Positions 36,593 to 48,997 of a stretch of 64,000 nt of DNA are shown here, one piece after another. A model generated the notes under the pieces. It saw only the letters and a list, made by a program, of their open reading frames with translations, searched no databases and was not told the DNA's origin. The stretch lies in contig OX637292.1 of the NCBI GenBank assembly GCA_951799445.1, positions 2,421,296-2,485,295 on the forward strand, in the 5' to 3' direction. This stretch comes from Pseudisothecium myosuroides (taxonomy: Eukaryota > Streptophyta > Bryopsida > Hypnales > Lembophyllaceae). The translations under genes were made by a program, and so were the position numbers. Within the stretch, counting starts at the first letter, position 1; each line of letters starts with the position of its first letter.

Positions 36593-37264
36593 GTCCCATC
36601 CCAAAAGGCAACCTTGCTACTCCTATCGGGCAAGCTTCCCCACTGCCTCTACAATGCTTGACCCTGCATCTTCTCAAGCTTGCCTACTTTTCACGACGTC
36701 TCTGAGCATCAGAAGGAGCCTCACATTGTAATGTGGCCTAGTTCTGGTAATTTGATTTGTTTTCATTCCAGACAAAATCTGAGCATTACCATTGGTTTTG
36801 AGAGTGCTTACTGAGCTTTGAGAGAAGGCGTACCTTTGTGTCCATCTCACTTAGGAATGTGTGCATTAATGTTTTTTCCTGAGTTTTAAGAGAGTCAGCT
36901 ACTTCCTCGTGTCCAGCTGTTTCTCTCAGGATAATCTGTGGAGTAGTTTAGGGTTAAGGATTGATCAAATAAGCTTTTAGCTTTGGTGGAGATTCCTCTT
37001 GGCATCATTTCTGCATTCCTCGTAATATCATGTACATTAGTGTCCATTACAATATTTGAAAACAATTGGGTTTCTTTGTTATGGCTCACAACTCACTTTT
37101 ATCAATTAAGTTATATACTACATATGTTTCTACATATATATGACAAATGTCTTTCCCATAACTACAATGGATCATCTATAGTCCCTTTTCTTTAGTGTTA
37201 TTTTTTCTATTTGTCTATAATTTTGAAGAACAAATTATCTATAATCTCAATTTGTACACATTTT
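36593..37264. other. Intergenic DNA, no gene seen
   Basis: The first 140 bases have gene-like GC but no supported coding exon. The rest is AT-rich. Confidence 0.35.
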
Positions 37265-37740
37265 TTAACCCTTTAAAGAGCAAACTTTCAAATTTCAACC
37301 AATGGATGAATGGAAACATGTCTTAAACATATAGAATTAATTTTTCCATCCACCAAATTTTATAGATTCTTTGTTATTTGGAAGATACAGATTTTCAAAA
37401 CTTTGCTTTTCATGAATATTCTAAAATACATAGTTTTCAAGTTTGCATGCTTCACATCACAAAATGACTTTTCTAGTTCAAAAGATGTCCCTTTAAAATC
37501 ATCTAGTTATAAATATCTTTAACAAAAATTGTTTAAAAATACCACAATTAGAAAATTAAACATCTCAAAATTGAAGAAAAAAATCTTTTGGAAATTATAA
37601 ATATTTAATCTACAAATAATTGTAGAAGGAATTTTTAATTTTTGGTATATACATACATATTTTTATTGATTGATTGATCGATATATGAATAATTCTAATA
37701 CTATAGATATGATCTATAGAACATCTCTTACTCAGTACAA
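37265..37740. mobile_element. TTAA-family element, subfamily 2, copy B (right end lost)
   Basis: It starts TTAA-CCCTTTAAAGAGC and aligns in diverged form with 15335-15909. The expected right terminus is absent. Instead a new left-type end, TTTAATCCCTAATGATCC, starts at 37746, suggesting replacement by or junction with another element. Confidence 0.55.
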
Positions 37741-37744
37741 CTTT

Positions 37745-38885
37745 GTTTAATCCCTAATGATCCAAGGGGGGTGTACTTTCACAATGGGCCAAAACTGCCA
37801 AGAACTTGAGCAATTGTTTTGTTCATTTTTTCTTAAGATTGGATAGAACATAACCATGAGATCCTAAATTCTACATTGAAAGTGAGCACCTCAAAAAATT
37901 TCAAACTATTTGATTGCACGGTTCAAGAGATATTTAACTTGAAGTTTCATTTGGATCATCATAATTACAAGGCAATGCATTTTGAAGGAGCATATCGTTC
38001 TGAGAATATTTTGAAGTGATGTTTTTTGTACTCAAAGAAAGATAAAAGAATTGAAAATGTACTTGTAAAATTTTACAACATTCCAAGCATTTTTCAATTC
38101 ATGGTGGAGCTTGCAATGCACGGAGGTCACTGAAATGAGAGTAGCCGTGTTTGTAAGAAAAATAAGAATGGGACACTTGTCTTTTCCTTGAACTCCTTGG
38201 ATCTGCCCTTTTCAAGCTAAATCTAACCTTTCTGAGGCGGGCAAGAATCACATTGGTTCCTTGACTTTTTAGTCCATGCCCAAACCGACCCCCCCAAAAT
38301 GATCTGTACGTAAACTATACTACAACACATAATTTTGAAAAATTCCACAAGGCAGATTTTAACTTGGAATTTGATGAAACTATTGCCATTGGATTTACAA
38401 CGTAGTCTATTTCATTTTTAGAAAAACTCAAAATTTGAAAACAAACAACTCAAAATAGAAGGGCATCAACTCTAGGCAACGACTAGAAAATGGTTGTCAA
38501 GGTTAAAATCATTGAAAAGAAAATCTAAGTTCTATTTTATAATAAATTTTTACAATTTAGTAAATTCAGACTATTCTTTTTTTTTAAAGGATTCCTTGAA
38601 CATTGTATCAAACACAAAGTTTGAGACGTCTGGACAATAGTATATATCTACATTGAATAGGGTTTTTAAGGGTACCCATATTAATTAATCAACATTTCAC
38701 ACTATTTAAATATCTATCTTTGTAGTACGTCAATAATTATTGAAGTTTCTGGGGGTTGTACATCATGTTTCAAACATCTACAATTTTCCACAATAAGTCC
38801 CTTTAATTTTTTGGTCCCCTTAATACCCCTATTCAATGTAGAGTATATTTAAATAATCTAAAATATTCTTAGAAAAAATCCTTTA
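37745..38885. other. AT-rich DNA, possibly one more TTAA-family element
   Basis: It begins with TTTAATCCCTAATGATCC, similar to the family left end, but no matching right end was located. No coding sequence seen. Confidence 0.35.
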
Positions 38886-39536
38886 ATAACCCCTAAATGC
38901 CTAAGGCACCAAATTTGGGGTCGACAATACTTTGAAGTTAATTAAATCTTAACCAAGTTGCTATTTTCAATAATTTATATTTTTGAAAAATTCTTTTTGA
39001 AGTCTAGTTTTAGCATCAAAAATTCAATTTGAAAATGATTGATTATGATTTTTCCGTTCATGATTTTGTGCAAGGGTGTCCATTGCAATCTTGACTTTCT
39101 GCAGTGTTGAGGGCTCTTGAAAATGAGCCTCAAATACACTAGATATTGGAGAAAGAATCACATTAGAAATTCATTTAAAAAAAATTGTAGAATAGATTTT
39201 AACAAGCCATAAATTGATTGGGGTTATGCATGCCGTTAGTTCCTCTAACCTCATATGTTCCTGGAGACCAACTTTTTAGATTTGACATGTGAAAAGAGGA
39301 TTGAAAGATTTCAAATCACTTTTGCAGTTTTAACACCTTCATGATCAAACATTATAATCTTTCAATCCGTAGGTGATATTGTTGTGTTTTCTTTTCCTAT
39401 GTGATCTCTAACATGTCTAGTTTGAATTTGTATAGTTACAGTTCAAAAAAATTGATTCAACTTATCAATATGTTGATTTTTTGTTCAATTAAGAGCAAAT
39501 TCCTAAAAGCTCAAAAAAGGCCTTGGGCATTTGCCA
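38886..39536 (+). mobile_element. TTAA-family element, subfamily 1, copy B (uninterrupted)
   Basis: It starts AATAACCCCTAAATGCC and TAAGGCACCAAATTTGGGG, and its body matches 13206-14093 without the 231-bp insertion. The right end stops at GGCCTTGGGCATTTGCC without the final GGGGTTAA, so it is truncated. The empty site for the nested MITE is at about 39330. Confidence 0.72.
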
Positions 39537-39774
39537 AAAAAAATGCCAAAAAACTTGGATGAAATCGCCAAAAAAACTTCAAATTAAAAAAAATCTTGGA
39601 TGATATCACCAAATTTTTGATAAAAATCATATTATAAACATGTGATATGTACTAATGTGATATTTTCTATCCACTATGTGGATGAATGTTGAAATTTGGA
39701 GCACCACTGTAACATTTTAAATCGCCACTTTGGCACTTCTTAAGAAATAAAAAAAAACACCTAGTTAGCTCATG

Positions 39775-39893
39775 TGCATGTCCGAGCTGCACCAAGATTG
39801 GTGGGGTGGACTCAGATAAGATCCTCCGTCGTCTCGCCTGCCATTTCATAATTGCACCTTCGTTCACCGGAATCGTAACCACGGCACGACATG
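39775..39893 (+). repeat. Copy of a 115-bp segment from upstream of PYG7
   Basis: Nearly identical to 40770-40885: the shared sequence runs from CTCATGTGCATGTCCGAGCT through GGGGTGGACTCAGATAAG to GAATCGTAACCACGGCAC. The main difference is about 10 bp (GTCTCGCCTG-like) present only here. The two copies are direct repeats about 1 kb apart. Confidence 0.85.
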
Positions 39894-39948
39894 GCACGGC
39901 ATTCAATAGTAAAATTAGTAACCTCCAAAAGCCATAATTCTTTATTGC

Positions 39949-40245
39949 ATTAAAAGAGATTTGAGGCCTCTAAAAGATTGCAAGTTCCCAGGGCATTCTT
40001 AGCCTGGGAACTCTGCCACATGTGCAACTTGACGTGGCCAAGAGAGTGCCACGTCAAATTTTTTTTAAATTTTTTTTTTTTTTTTTTTTAAAATTTTTTT
40101 TCACTTTGGGGTAATTTTTTTTTGAATTTTTTGAATTTTTTGAATTTTTTGAATTTTTGAAAACAATACTGTTGGTTCAGAACAAGGGAACTGGGAAGGG
40201 GAACAACCCTGAAACCGCCCTCTAAAGACTTCAAATCTCTTCTAA
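39949..40245. mobile_element. MITE family B, copy 3
   Basis: Termini ATTAAAAGAGATTTGAGGCC and CTTCAAATCTCTTCTAAT. It contains GACGTGGCCAAGAGAGTGCC and ACGTC, a poly-T centre with a (TTTTTTGAA)n run at about 40112-40160, and CCCTGAAACCGCCC. It lies between the two copies of the PYG7 upstream segment. Confidence 0.82.
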
Positions 40246-40769
40246 TGCCTCTAATAAAGAATATCATAAAACAATATAATGCAAAATGCATCTCCAAACC
40301 CTTTGGTGTTGAAATAGAATGAGCTAGACGAGACAAATGAGAGTGCTCAAATTTTTAAAATTTTGGTCCAAAATGACCTGAAACTTCCCCGGATAGTGGC
40401 CAAGTGATAGGGACATCCAATGAAATCCATGAGGTTCTTGGTTCAACTTCCCAAGTTGACATTACTTGTATGGGGGCTCTTCATGCTGGCGCACCAGGAG
40501 GGGGTTTGTCCTTCCACTTGTTCTTGACGGGGATACTTGAGGTGTATAATTTCCGGGCTTTCTCATGCTAGGTTGCCTTGGATGTTGTGTTGTACTAGTC
40601 CAGCTGCGGCCCTTGAATGCCATATGTTTCCCAAAAAAAAAAATTTACTAAATTTTCTTTGCTTGGTCCCCATGTAGAAATGGCTCTACTATTCAGTGAA
40701 ATGTACACCATTCGAACATATTGCTAAATATCTAGGGTGTCCCCTGAATTGTGACCCAAATGGGATAGT
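40246..40769. other. Intergenic DNA upstream of PYG7, no gene seen
   Basis: About 0.5 kb without supported genes or resolved repeats. Confidence 0.35.
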
Positions 40770-41063
40770 TCGCTCATGTGCATGTCCGAGCTGCACCAAG
40801 ATTGGTGGGGTGGACTCAGATAAGATCCTCCGTTCCATTTCATGACTGCACCTTCATTCACCGGAATCGTAACCACGGCACTCGACTTATGAAATCCAAA
40901 AGAAAATCTCACCAGTTCCTTCACATTCCCTTCCCCTGTTAATTTTCTTTCAGGATTGGGGCTCTGATCTTCAGCTGTCTAGGCAGTTTTGCATTGTGAG
41001 CTTGGCATTGTGAGCAAGAGTGGTGCGTGATCGATTGGAACTCTCATTTAATTGGGTTGGGCG
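40770..41063 (+). promoter_or_regulatory. PYG7 upstream region with duplicated 115-bp segment and I-box
   Basis: The 40770-40885 segment is duplicated at 39775. It carries GATAAG within GACTCAGATAAGATCC, the core of the plant I-box found in light-responsive promoters. That would suit a photosystem assembly gene, but a 6-base match is weak evidence. The rest to 41063 is the presumed 5' UTR. Confidence 0.4.
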
Positions 41064-43905
41064 ATGACAGCGGCGATGGTGAGCTGCAGGGTTTTGGGTG
41101 GCGTCGTGGGGTCAACAATCTTGGGGAGGAGCTGCAATGCGAACATTTGGGGTGGCGCTGCTGTGGTGTCCCAATTTGGGACTGTGTCGCTGATTTCGCA
41201 GGTACGGGATCGCGATTCTCCGAATTTAATCTGGGTTTATCCCTGCTTGTGCTTGGACTTTCGAATTTCCGTGTGAAGGTGCAAGTTTGAGCATTCAGAG
41301 CTCAATTCGGGTTTTGTTGATTGAAGAAATTAAAGGCTTAGCATTCTCTTTTTGTGAGATATTTCTGTCTGCAAGGAATTAGTCTTTTTTCTACGGAGCC
41401 CTAATTGGGGAGGAATTTTTCTATGAACTCGGATTTAACCTACTTCTAAACTATTCCTCAAAATTCAGACCATTGACAGGGCGTCGATCCTTGCTTGATT
41501 TTCGTTTCTCTTGATAATTCTATTGCGGTAAAAATCACTGTAACTGACAGTTCAAGAATCGATTTTTATATATCTGGTATGTTTTTGAGAAAGAGCTCAG
41601 GCTATCGTTTTCGTTGCTTTCAAACATTTTGACCAGCTGTATTGGGTTTAAAGCGCTGTTGACAATGTGACATTGGAACCGCATTATTTTGAGACATTGA
41701 TTTGGTCTGAACGTAGAATGACGCTATTTGGGAAAAATTTCCCGTGATTGATGAATGTGGCGTTGCCGCAGAATTCGGAATGGTATTTGAAACATGGAGA
41801 GAACAGCTGAACAGTGGCATGGAATGCTTGGCTTGATTCTTTCACTTATGCGGTGTATATATCATTTTTTGCTTATTATTTTCGGGATATGTGTATGGTT
41901 TTGGAGGAAGCAGCAGCAGCAGCTTCTTAGGTTACAATCTTTTTCTGCCAATGCGTGGAGGCAAAATGCGTCTCGAAAAAGTTTCTTCTCGAAGGATATC
42001 TCTGCAACTGAGGATGGTATGTGCCAATTTCCTGTTAGAAAGACTACGAAGCGTAGTGCCCTAGAAGATTGCCTAATAGATGAGATGCTTCTAGCGCACA
42101 TTAGGATGGTTGCTAGATTCATGCATAGAGATTCTTCATTGTCTCTAGTCCAAGCAATGGTTTGAAAATTTAGAAGGTTATGGTGCCCTATGAAATTAAA
42201 CATGTGTTAGTAGCCATTCGTTGTCAAAGAAAATTCTGAATATATTTCTGAATTGTTTTATTCTGAACTTGAGAGTGGTTATAGTTGCCAATGTGTATCA
42301 ACAACATTTGGCTTTGGATGGGCTTGAAGGAGCAGACGAAGACGCAGTGTCAGACACTTTTGCACTGGCAGGCTTCCTTATGCTGCCTGCATTGGTGGGA
42401 TTCTCGGGCAGAGCGAATGCATCCGTCCTGGAACTAAACATGGCATATGGCGAGATGGCTCAAGGTCTGGAGTTCGGAGTGCAGTTGATCTACTTGGGGG
42501 CATTGTTGACTTTGCTGGGAGTGGGCAGTTTCTTGGTGGTTCGTCAAGTTCTCATCCGTCGTGAGTTGGAGTCCGCTGCCAAGGATTTACAGGTACAAAC
42601 GATGATTCTGTGAGTTGGTGTTTCCTTTTAGGTTAGGATATTATCTGCGTCATGAATTTAAGGATTTTAACCATTCTGAACGAATGTGCTTTCATTGGGA
42701 GATCACTCAGTTAGAGATCACTGGAGAGATCACTATGGGTACAAGAGCCAACTTATTGAGATCAAATTTTAATCACTAATTAAGAATTTCTTGTGCAATT
42801 TCGAAGTGGGAGGTTGTAGACTACTTTAAGTGGTCGTAGAGAATTCCATTTCTATTAAAAGATCAGTGGCTATTGATATTTAGTCCAGTCAAGCTTCAAC
42901 CTCTTACTAATTAGTCCAACGAAGGGTATGAATAGATGAGTGCTATTGGTGACAGGGAGCTGTGTAGGAGACAGGATCAAGTCCCTATTAGTTTTGGTAT
43001 CTTCCGTGACTGCAATATTTGTGAACATGGTGATTGCAGTAATTTGTATAACTTTTTTTTTTTTTATGCATGTGGACTTGGAATTGATGAGGTATCCGGT
43101 ATGTGTAGGATCGAGTGCGCAGTGGGGAGGCTTCTTCAGAGGAATTCTTCGAGCTAGGAGCTGTGATGTTGCGGAAAAAGTATTATGTGCTTGCAAACAA
43201 GTATCTGGAACAAGCGATTAAGAAATGGGATGGTGATGAAGCTGATTTGGCACAGGTGTGTCATGGTTTGTCTGTGTTCTGTTGAGGAGCTGCTCCACTC
43301 CATTCCTTTCCTTCTCTTTTGTAAGGAACACAGCAGAATTTCTGTTTGTATTCTGAGTGGGCTTACTTGTATGAATTCCATTCCGTACATTCACTTTTGT
43401 AAATTATGCTTCATGAACTACACGGCATGCCATATTTCTTTCTTAAAAATTTCTCTGTGTTACAACCTACAATTCAGAATATCTCCCCTTGCAACAGGTG
43501 CTTATTCTTGTGAGGCACCTCGCTCTAGTTGTTTACCTTGCCACATTATTGATGTCCATTTCATCAAACGAGCAATTATATGATGAGCGTATCTTAGCAG
43601 GGTCTCAATGTGACCTTTTGTTGAATTTGCAGGTATACAATGCGTTGGGCTTCAGCTACTTCAGCGACGACAAGGCAGAGCAGGCCATAAATCAGTACGA
43701 GAAGGCACTGAAGCTGCAACCGGGCTACGTGACGGCATGGAACAACCTGGGAAACGTCTACGAAGTGAAGAAGGATTTCAAGCAAGCTCTGAAAGCCTAC
43801 GAGGAGGCTTTGCAGTTCGACCCCAGCAACAAGATTGCCCAAAGACAACGAGATTCCATGAAGGAACGCGTTACTCGATTCCAAGGAATCCCCACCAAAG
43901 ACTGA
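41064..43905 (+). CDS. PYG7: PYG7/Ycf37-type TPR protein, photosystem I assembly (5 exons)
   Basis: Exons 41064-41201, about 41923-42016, 42336-42592, 43109-43255 and 43633-43905 join in frame to about 302 residues, the size of known plant PYG7. The first 75 or so residues are Ser/Ala/Arg-rich and almost without acids, as expected of a chloroplast transit peptide. Exon 3 adds two hydrophobic segments (about residues 84-100, [15 protein letters not shown], and 124-148, [19 protein letters not shown]), probably thylakoid membrane spans. Exons 4 and 5 encode TPR helices: [20 protein letters not shown], then [20 protein letters not shown] and [20 protein letters not shown]. The motif [14 protein letters not shown] is characteristic of this family. 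The protein anchors to thylakoids and helps assemble or stabilise photosystem I. The exon 2 acceptor lies in a run of CAG triplets, so its exact start may vary by 1-3 glutamines. Intron 3 contains a dispersed repeat. Confidence 0.9.
42725..42850 (+). repeat. Dispersed repeat inside PYG7 intron 3
   Basis: Matches 25875-26000 (shared GGGTACAAGAG, TTGAGATCAAATTTT and TTTCGAAG elements). It probably represents an old insertion into the intron. Confidence 0.6.
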
Positions 43906-44929
43906 TTACTCACGAACTCCTTTAATTAATTAGAACAAAGTCCTTAGTTTAGCGAGTCAGTAATCTTCCTCACTGCAGAAGTAACCACCTCCTGTTGACT
44001 GAGAAACCTCTGTTCACTGGAGGGTTTAGGGTTTAACGTAGAATGCACTCCACGAAAGCACTTGGGATGTGTATTTGGCCCATTCAAGGTCCTTCTGATG
44101 ACGACCTTGAAAAGTGTACAATTTTGTCTCCATCAATCAAACTACTGTAGTACTCTAACTTACCTTGAAGTACTCTCTCTCCAAGTCAAGTGAGCAGGTG
44201 ATAAAGCAACCAATAGTGGTCTTCGCACTTGTCAGTTCAGCAACTTAGCAGAGCTATTCTTAGAGTAGAGTTTCTTATTCAATAAAATTGTTGAACTGAC
44301 AAGTGTGAAATTCACTACGTGTAACGTCTTCCATACCTTATCCCCAGATTTCTTCTCGTAAGTTAAGTTCTATCAGATTGCTTGTGAAGAATGTACCTGT
44401 GAATACATGAGCATAGTTGTTTACAGAATAAGCGTGCTGTGGTGTGTCTTCCTCACCTCCTTATCGTGCTGGGCCGAGCGTGACAGATGACTCGAACCCC
44501 TCGTGATGGAATTGCAGAAATCCGTCATTCGTGACAAAACTTCGAACGATTCTCGTTGATCCTCAGTGACTAGTCAGTTAGTCATTAATGTGAGGCGGTC
44601 AACACGAGTGGAAACCCACGTTCTTCGCTGAGATTTGCGACGACGTTCTAGAAACCGCTCGAGTGAGGTTCCAATTTCGGTTTAAATTAGTGTAGGTAGT
44701 AAAATTAGTGCAACATCACACAAAAAGAATGAGGAGGTGGCGCTCTTTGGACCCGTGAAGCAATCCGACCTGCTTCGCCCATGTTCCGTGCTCCCGCTTT
44801 TGTCTCTCGCGACGCGTATCCTCGAAACCGTCACCTGCTGAAGTGCTGGTTGTGATCGAGCAGTTGATTTCTAGCACTATTCTCTCATTCATTTCTCAGC
44901 TTCTCTTTCTGTCTCGAATTTCGAAGACT
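43906..44929. other. PYG7 3' flank and aspartate aminotransferase promoter/leader
   Basis: Gene-like GC throughout, with no additional coding exon. The left part is the presumed PYG7 3' UTR. The last 200 bases before 44930 include a pyrimidine-rich leader typical of plant 5' UTRs. A hairpin lies at 44222-44309. Confidence 0.45.
44222..44309. ncRNA. 88-nt hairpin, miRNA-precursor-like or MITE relic
   Basis: The arms TTCGCACTTGTCAGTTCAGC and, on the other side, GTTGAACTGACAAGTGTGAA pair over about 20 bp with only wobble or single mismatches around a loop of about 45 nt. Size and pairing would suit a plant miRNA precursor, but a short decayed MITE would look the same. No expression evidence is available. 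Confidence 0.3.
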
Positions 44930-47900
44930 ATGGCGTCCACTACTGCATGCAGGAACCTGTGCGCGCGGATCTTGAGGGTTTGTTTCTTGCCCTTGAGTTT
45001 TGGGGGGGTACTGTTGGATTGATGGTGTAGCTTCTGTTTTTTGTGGGTTTAGCGATTTGTGGGGTTAACTTTGAGATTCCTGGACCGCGTGATCTGGTGC
45101 TGTGTTGAGTAACGCGGCTATGGTGGTGATCTCTGAGAGTTTTTGTGGGTATTGTCGGATCTCTGTTTTTGTGTGCTTTTGAGAGATGGATTTTCTAGAG
45201 AGCTCCTTGTTTATTGAATGGGATTGATTTGTAATGGAATTTCATTGCTAGGTATGTCGATACGATTGATTTACTAATGCGGTGAGTTGTGTAATGGGCA
45301 GGGTAACGCTTCGCAGAGCATTTCTGGACTCAGAGGTGCTGCATTGGCTTCAGAGAATGCTGCTCTCATCAACAAGGTGAGAGAGACGCTTTGGGATTTT
45401 CTTTTTGGATCGGCAAGTGCCAGATAGGTTTTTAGTTGATTTCCTTCTGAACTGGTATTTGCAGCACCTGATACGATATTCCGAAGACTGAAAGAGTTTG
45501 CTTACTAAGTAAGCGACCTACTTTTGACTGCGAGAAGAAAGTATACTTTCAGTTCATGCACTTGTAATTCAATCTTGGATATTGTTAATGTAAGTTTGAG
45601 ATGGCGCATATATTGTGCATGCATGTGTGCAGGGCAAGGGCGTGGTGGCCATGTCCACTATCGCGGACACTGGGTCTCGATTCGAGGCAGTCCCTATGGC
45701 GCCTGCGGATCCAATCTTGGGAGTCTCGGAGGCTTTCAAGAGGGACACGAACGAGAAGAAGCTCAACTTGGGAGTAGGGGCCTACCGTACTGAGGAGCTT
45801 CAGCCCATGGTGTTGTCAGTCGTCAAGAAGGTAAGTGAAGTTTCATTTATTTAGGTTGGAAGAAGGTGGTTTGGGTGGAGCTTGCGAATGGGAATAGTTC
45901 ATCTTTGCTTAGGTTGTATCGTCCTAGTTTATAGTTTTCTGGTTATAGTATCAAGTTTCAATGTGCAGTTATGTTGACTGTATTTCATGTTCTTCAGGCA
46001 GAGAAGAAGATGTTGGATGGCGGTGAAAACAAAGAGGTACCATCTGTACTCCATACTACCTCAGCCTGCTGATTTTCCAGTTTTAGGATTAGTGAGATTT
46101 TGTTTTGTTTGGCTGGATTGTAATGCAATGGACCTGGAGGATGAAACTCAGCATTCTTTAGGGGTTTTCTCTCTAGGTCTGATGCTTTGATGACCCTGTA
46201 AATGATGACTCCCGATCCTGGCTTCAGGGGCATTTCAAATATCTTTTAAATCACAAGTGCCTTGCAGTGGAGTGAATAAGATTGAATAAGGCCGGAACAG
46301 TCTCTAGGCTGTGGAAGTCGTCCTGCTTGGGGCCTAATAAATAATTTACGATCGGGGCCTAATAAATCGGGGCCTCCTCGGGGGTAATCTTATCGATCTG
46401 TGTTTTATAAATACATTTGGGGCTTTAGTATTTTTGATAGGCTTCGTTCCCGGTCATATTCGTGCCTTGAATTTTTTGGTATTGTGAATCTTTTTCACTT
46501 ATACTGGAACCTTATTGTTTTCTTGGGTATGCAGTACCTCCCAATTGAGGGTCTCGCAGCCTTCAACAAGGCTACCGCAGAGTTGCTTTTGGGAGCCGAC
46601 AACGCTGCCATTAAGGAGAACAGGGTGAGTGCAGAATTTCTCAGGTGTACTGTATTGTTCACACTGGGAGTCACATGCAGCGCATCTCGTCTGTTCAATT
46701 GATACCGTTCTCGTTTTGGTAATTATCCGTCGTTGAAATCTAGGTTGCGACCATCCAAGGCCTTTCTGGAACGGGTTCTCTTCGCCTTGGTGCCGCTTTC
46801 ATTCAACGTTACTTCCCTGGCACCGTGGTGTACATCTCTAATCCCACCTGGGGTAAGATCAAATCCATACCATAATTTGAGAGCTTTCTTTCTCAACTCC
46901 ACCATTTATTTATTCAGTGTATGATACAATATTTTGTAGGTTATATGCTGATTCAAACGCTATATATTAGCGTTCGTATTGATGAACACCATTTCCTGAG
47001 TTTTCGTTCTTGTGTGGACCACTTGTTGACTCAAATGCTTTCTTGATGGTTGTCCCAAGATACATTAAATCATGGATGAACCTAAATAAATTGAATGGTC
47101 TGCTGTCGGTTTGAATATATATTGTGTGGAGCACTGTATGGTCCTGATATGTTGGATTTTGCAGGCAACCATATGAACATTTTCAACGATGCTGGAGTCC
47201 CATGGAAACACTACCGCTACTTTGACCCCGAGACCGTGGGCTTGGACTTCGAAGGCATGACGGCAGACATTGAGGTGAAGTATTCTAGTAATAGAACCCG
47301 ATGTTGGTGCATTCTTCCCGCCGTGCATTGGTACTCTTGGCCTGCAATGTGACACTGAAATGGATACGTTCCACTGACCTGCATTGCATTGGCAGTAGTT
47401 GCGAGTTAGGGGTTGGTGCTTCAGTATCAGGGTGGTGCTTTCAGTAAAGACAAAAGTGTTTTGGTTTTATAGAGTGCTCCTGATGGTTCAATCATATTGC
47501 TGCACGGGTGTGCTCACAACCCAACGGGTGTTGACCCAACACCGGAGCAATGGGAGAAGCTTGCTGACCTCATTGAAAAGAAGAGCCACATGGCATTCTT
47601 TGATGTGGCATATCAGGTAATCACTTCAATAAGAAAGATATAATACTGAAGAGTGTGTCCTGGCAGCTGTGGTTGTCGGGAATCCAGTAACTTAGTTTTG
47701 ATTAGCCTAAAGGACCAATGATCTTTGGTTTTAAAATGACCGGTTTGATTGATTGTATTATGAAAACTATGTTTAAATGGGATAAAATTTTAGATCACTA
47801 GATTCTGGAAGAACATTGCATGTGTTAGTCAAAAAATTAACTAGAATTGAACAACAAATGGTCCCTACGTGACCTACACAATATTGCTTGGAAGAGAACA

Positions 47901-48997
47901 TTGAAAACAATTTTAGACTTCTTGGTCCTTCGGTAGTGGTTTTAACTGATTTTAGAAATTGAACGGCCTACTGACGTGTGAAAGTGGATTTGGTGCATCA
48001 GGGTTTCGCCAGTGGGAGCTTGGACCGGGATGCGAGTTCCGTGAGGACTTTTATTGAACGCGGTATGGAGGTTCTTGTGGCTCAATCCTACAGTAAGAAC
48101 CTTGGACTCTACGCCGAGCGTGTGGGTGCTATCAACGCGGTTGTATCATCTGCAGAAGTGGCTGACAAGTAAGCATCGATCATTGTTTGCGGAGTGTAGT
48201 TTCGCATGGGAGCTTTTCGTGAGAGAACTGAAGGTTACGCAAAGCTTGTACTGTCTGATGGGTTGAATGTGTTTTCTGTATGTCAGGGTTAAGAGCCAAC
48301 TGAAGAGACTCGCTAGGCCGATGTACTCTAACCCACCTGTTCACGGTGCCCGCATAGTTGCCAACGTTGTTGGTGACCCCAAAATGTTCGATGAGTGGAG
48401 AGCCGAGATGGAGATGATGGCTGGCCGCATCAAGACCGTGAGGCAGAAATTGTATGATGAACTTTCCACCAAAGACAAGAGTGGCAAGGATTGGTCATTC
48501 GTTCTCAAGCAAATTGGCATGTTTTCATACACCGGTTTAAACAGGGCACAGGTATGTCTACCTACACCTTATAAATCTGGTTTTGTTGCCCCAATTGTAG
48601 GCACTGACAGATACACTGAACCCTTTCTAATGGCATGCTCTGGAATTGCACATTCCCTGTATGTCCTCAGAATCTGTCATGTTGTGTAGACATGTACTTG
48701 GTCAAATTTCACGTGTCAAGTTGTGCACGTGAAATTGCACCTGAGATTGCGTTTAGATAGGAGGCAGTGTCATATAGAGAAGCTTGAGAATACTTCTGTT
48801 ATAACGTACCTTGAGTTCGTTCAGTTTGCAGAGCTGTGCCTTCTGACAATTGTTTATGATGACAGAGTGACAACATGACCGACAAGTGGCACGTGTACAT
48901 GACCAAGGATGGTCGTATCTCACTTGCTGGACTCAACATGGCCAAGTGTTCATACTTGGCCGATGCCATTGTTGACTCCTACTACAACGTCCAGTAA
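44930..48997 (+). CDS. ASP5: Aspartate aminotransferase, plastid/cytosolic plant type (11 exons)
   Basis: Eleven exons (44930-44977, 45302-45376, 45633-45830, 45998-46036, 46535-46624, 46744-46852, 47165-47274, 47473-47616, 48002-48168, 48287-48551, 48866-48997) join in frame to about 458 residues. The enzyme transfers the amino group between aspartate/2-oxoglutarate and oxaloacetate/glutamate using PLP. Key residues are at correct spacing: Trp186 (NPTWGNH), Asp267 and Tyr270 (FFDVAYQ), the PLP-binding Lys303 (SYSKNLGLY), and the substrate-binding Arg432 (DGRISLAGL). Core motifs [39 protein letters not shown] and [17 protein letters not shown] match the eukaryotic plant isoforms of the ASP5/ASP2 type more closely than the mitochondrial ASP1 type. 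The N-terminal 50 or so residues before [16 protein letters not shown] are basic and Ser/Ala-rich, most consistent with a plastid transit peptide. Mitochondrial import cannot be excluded from sequence alone. Confidence 0.93.
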
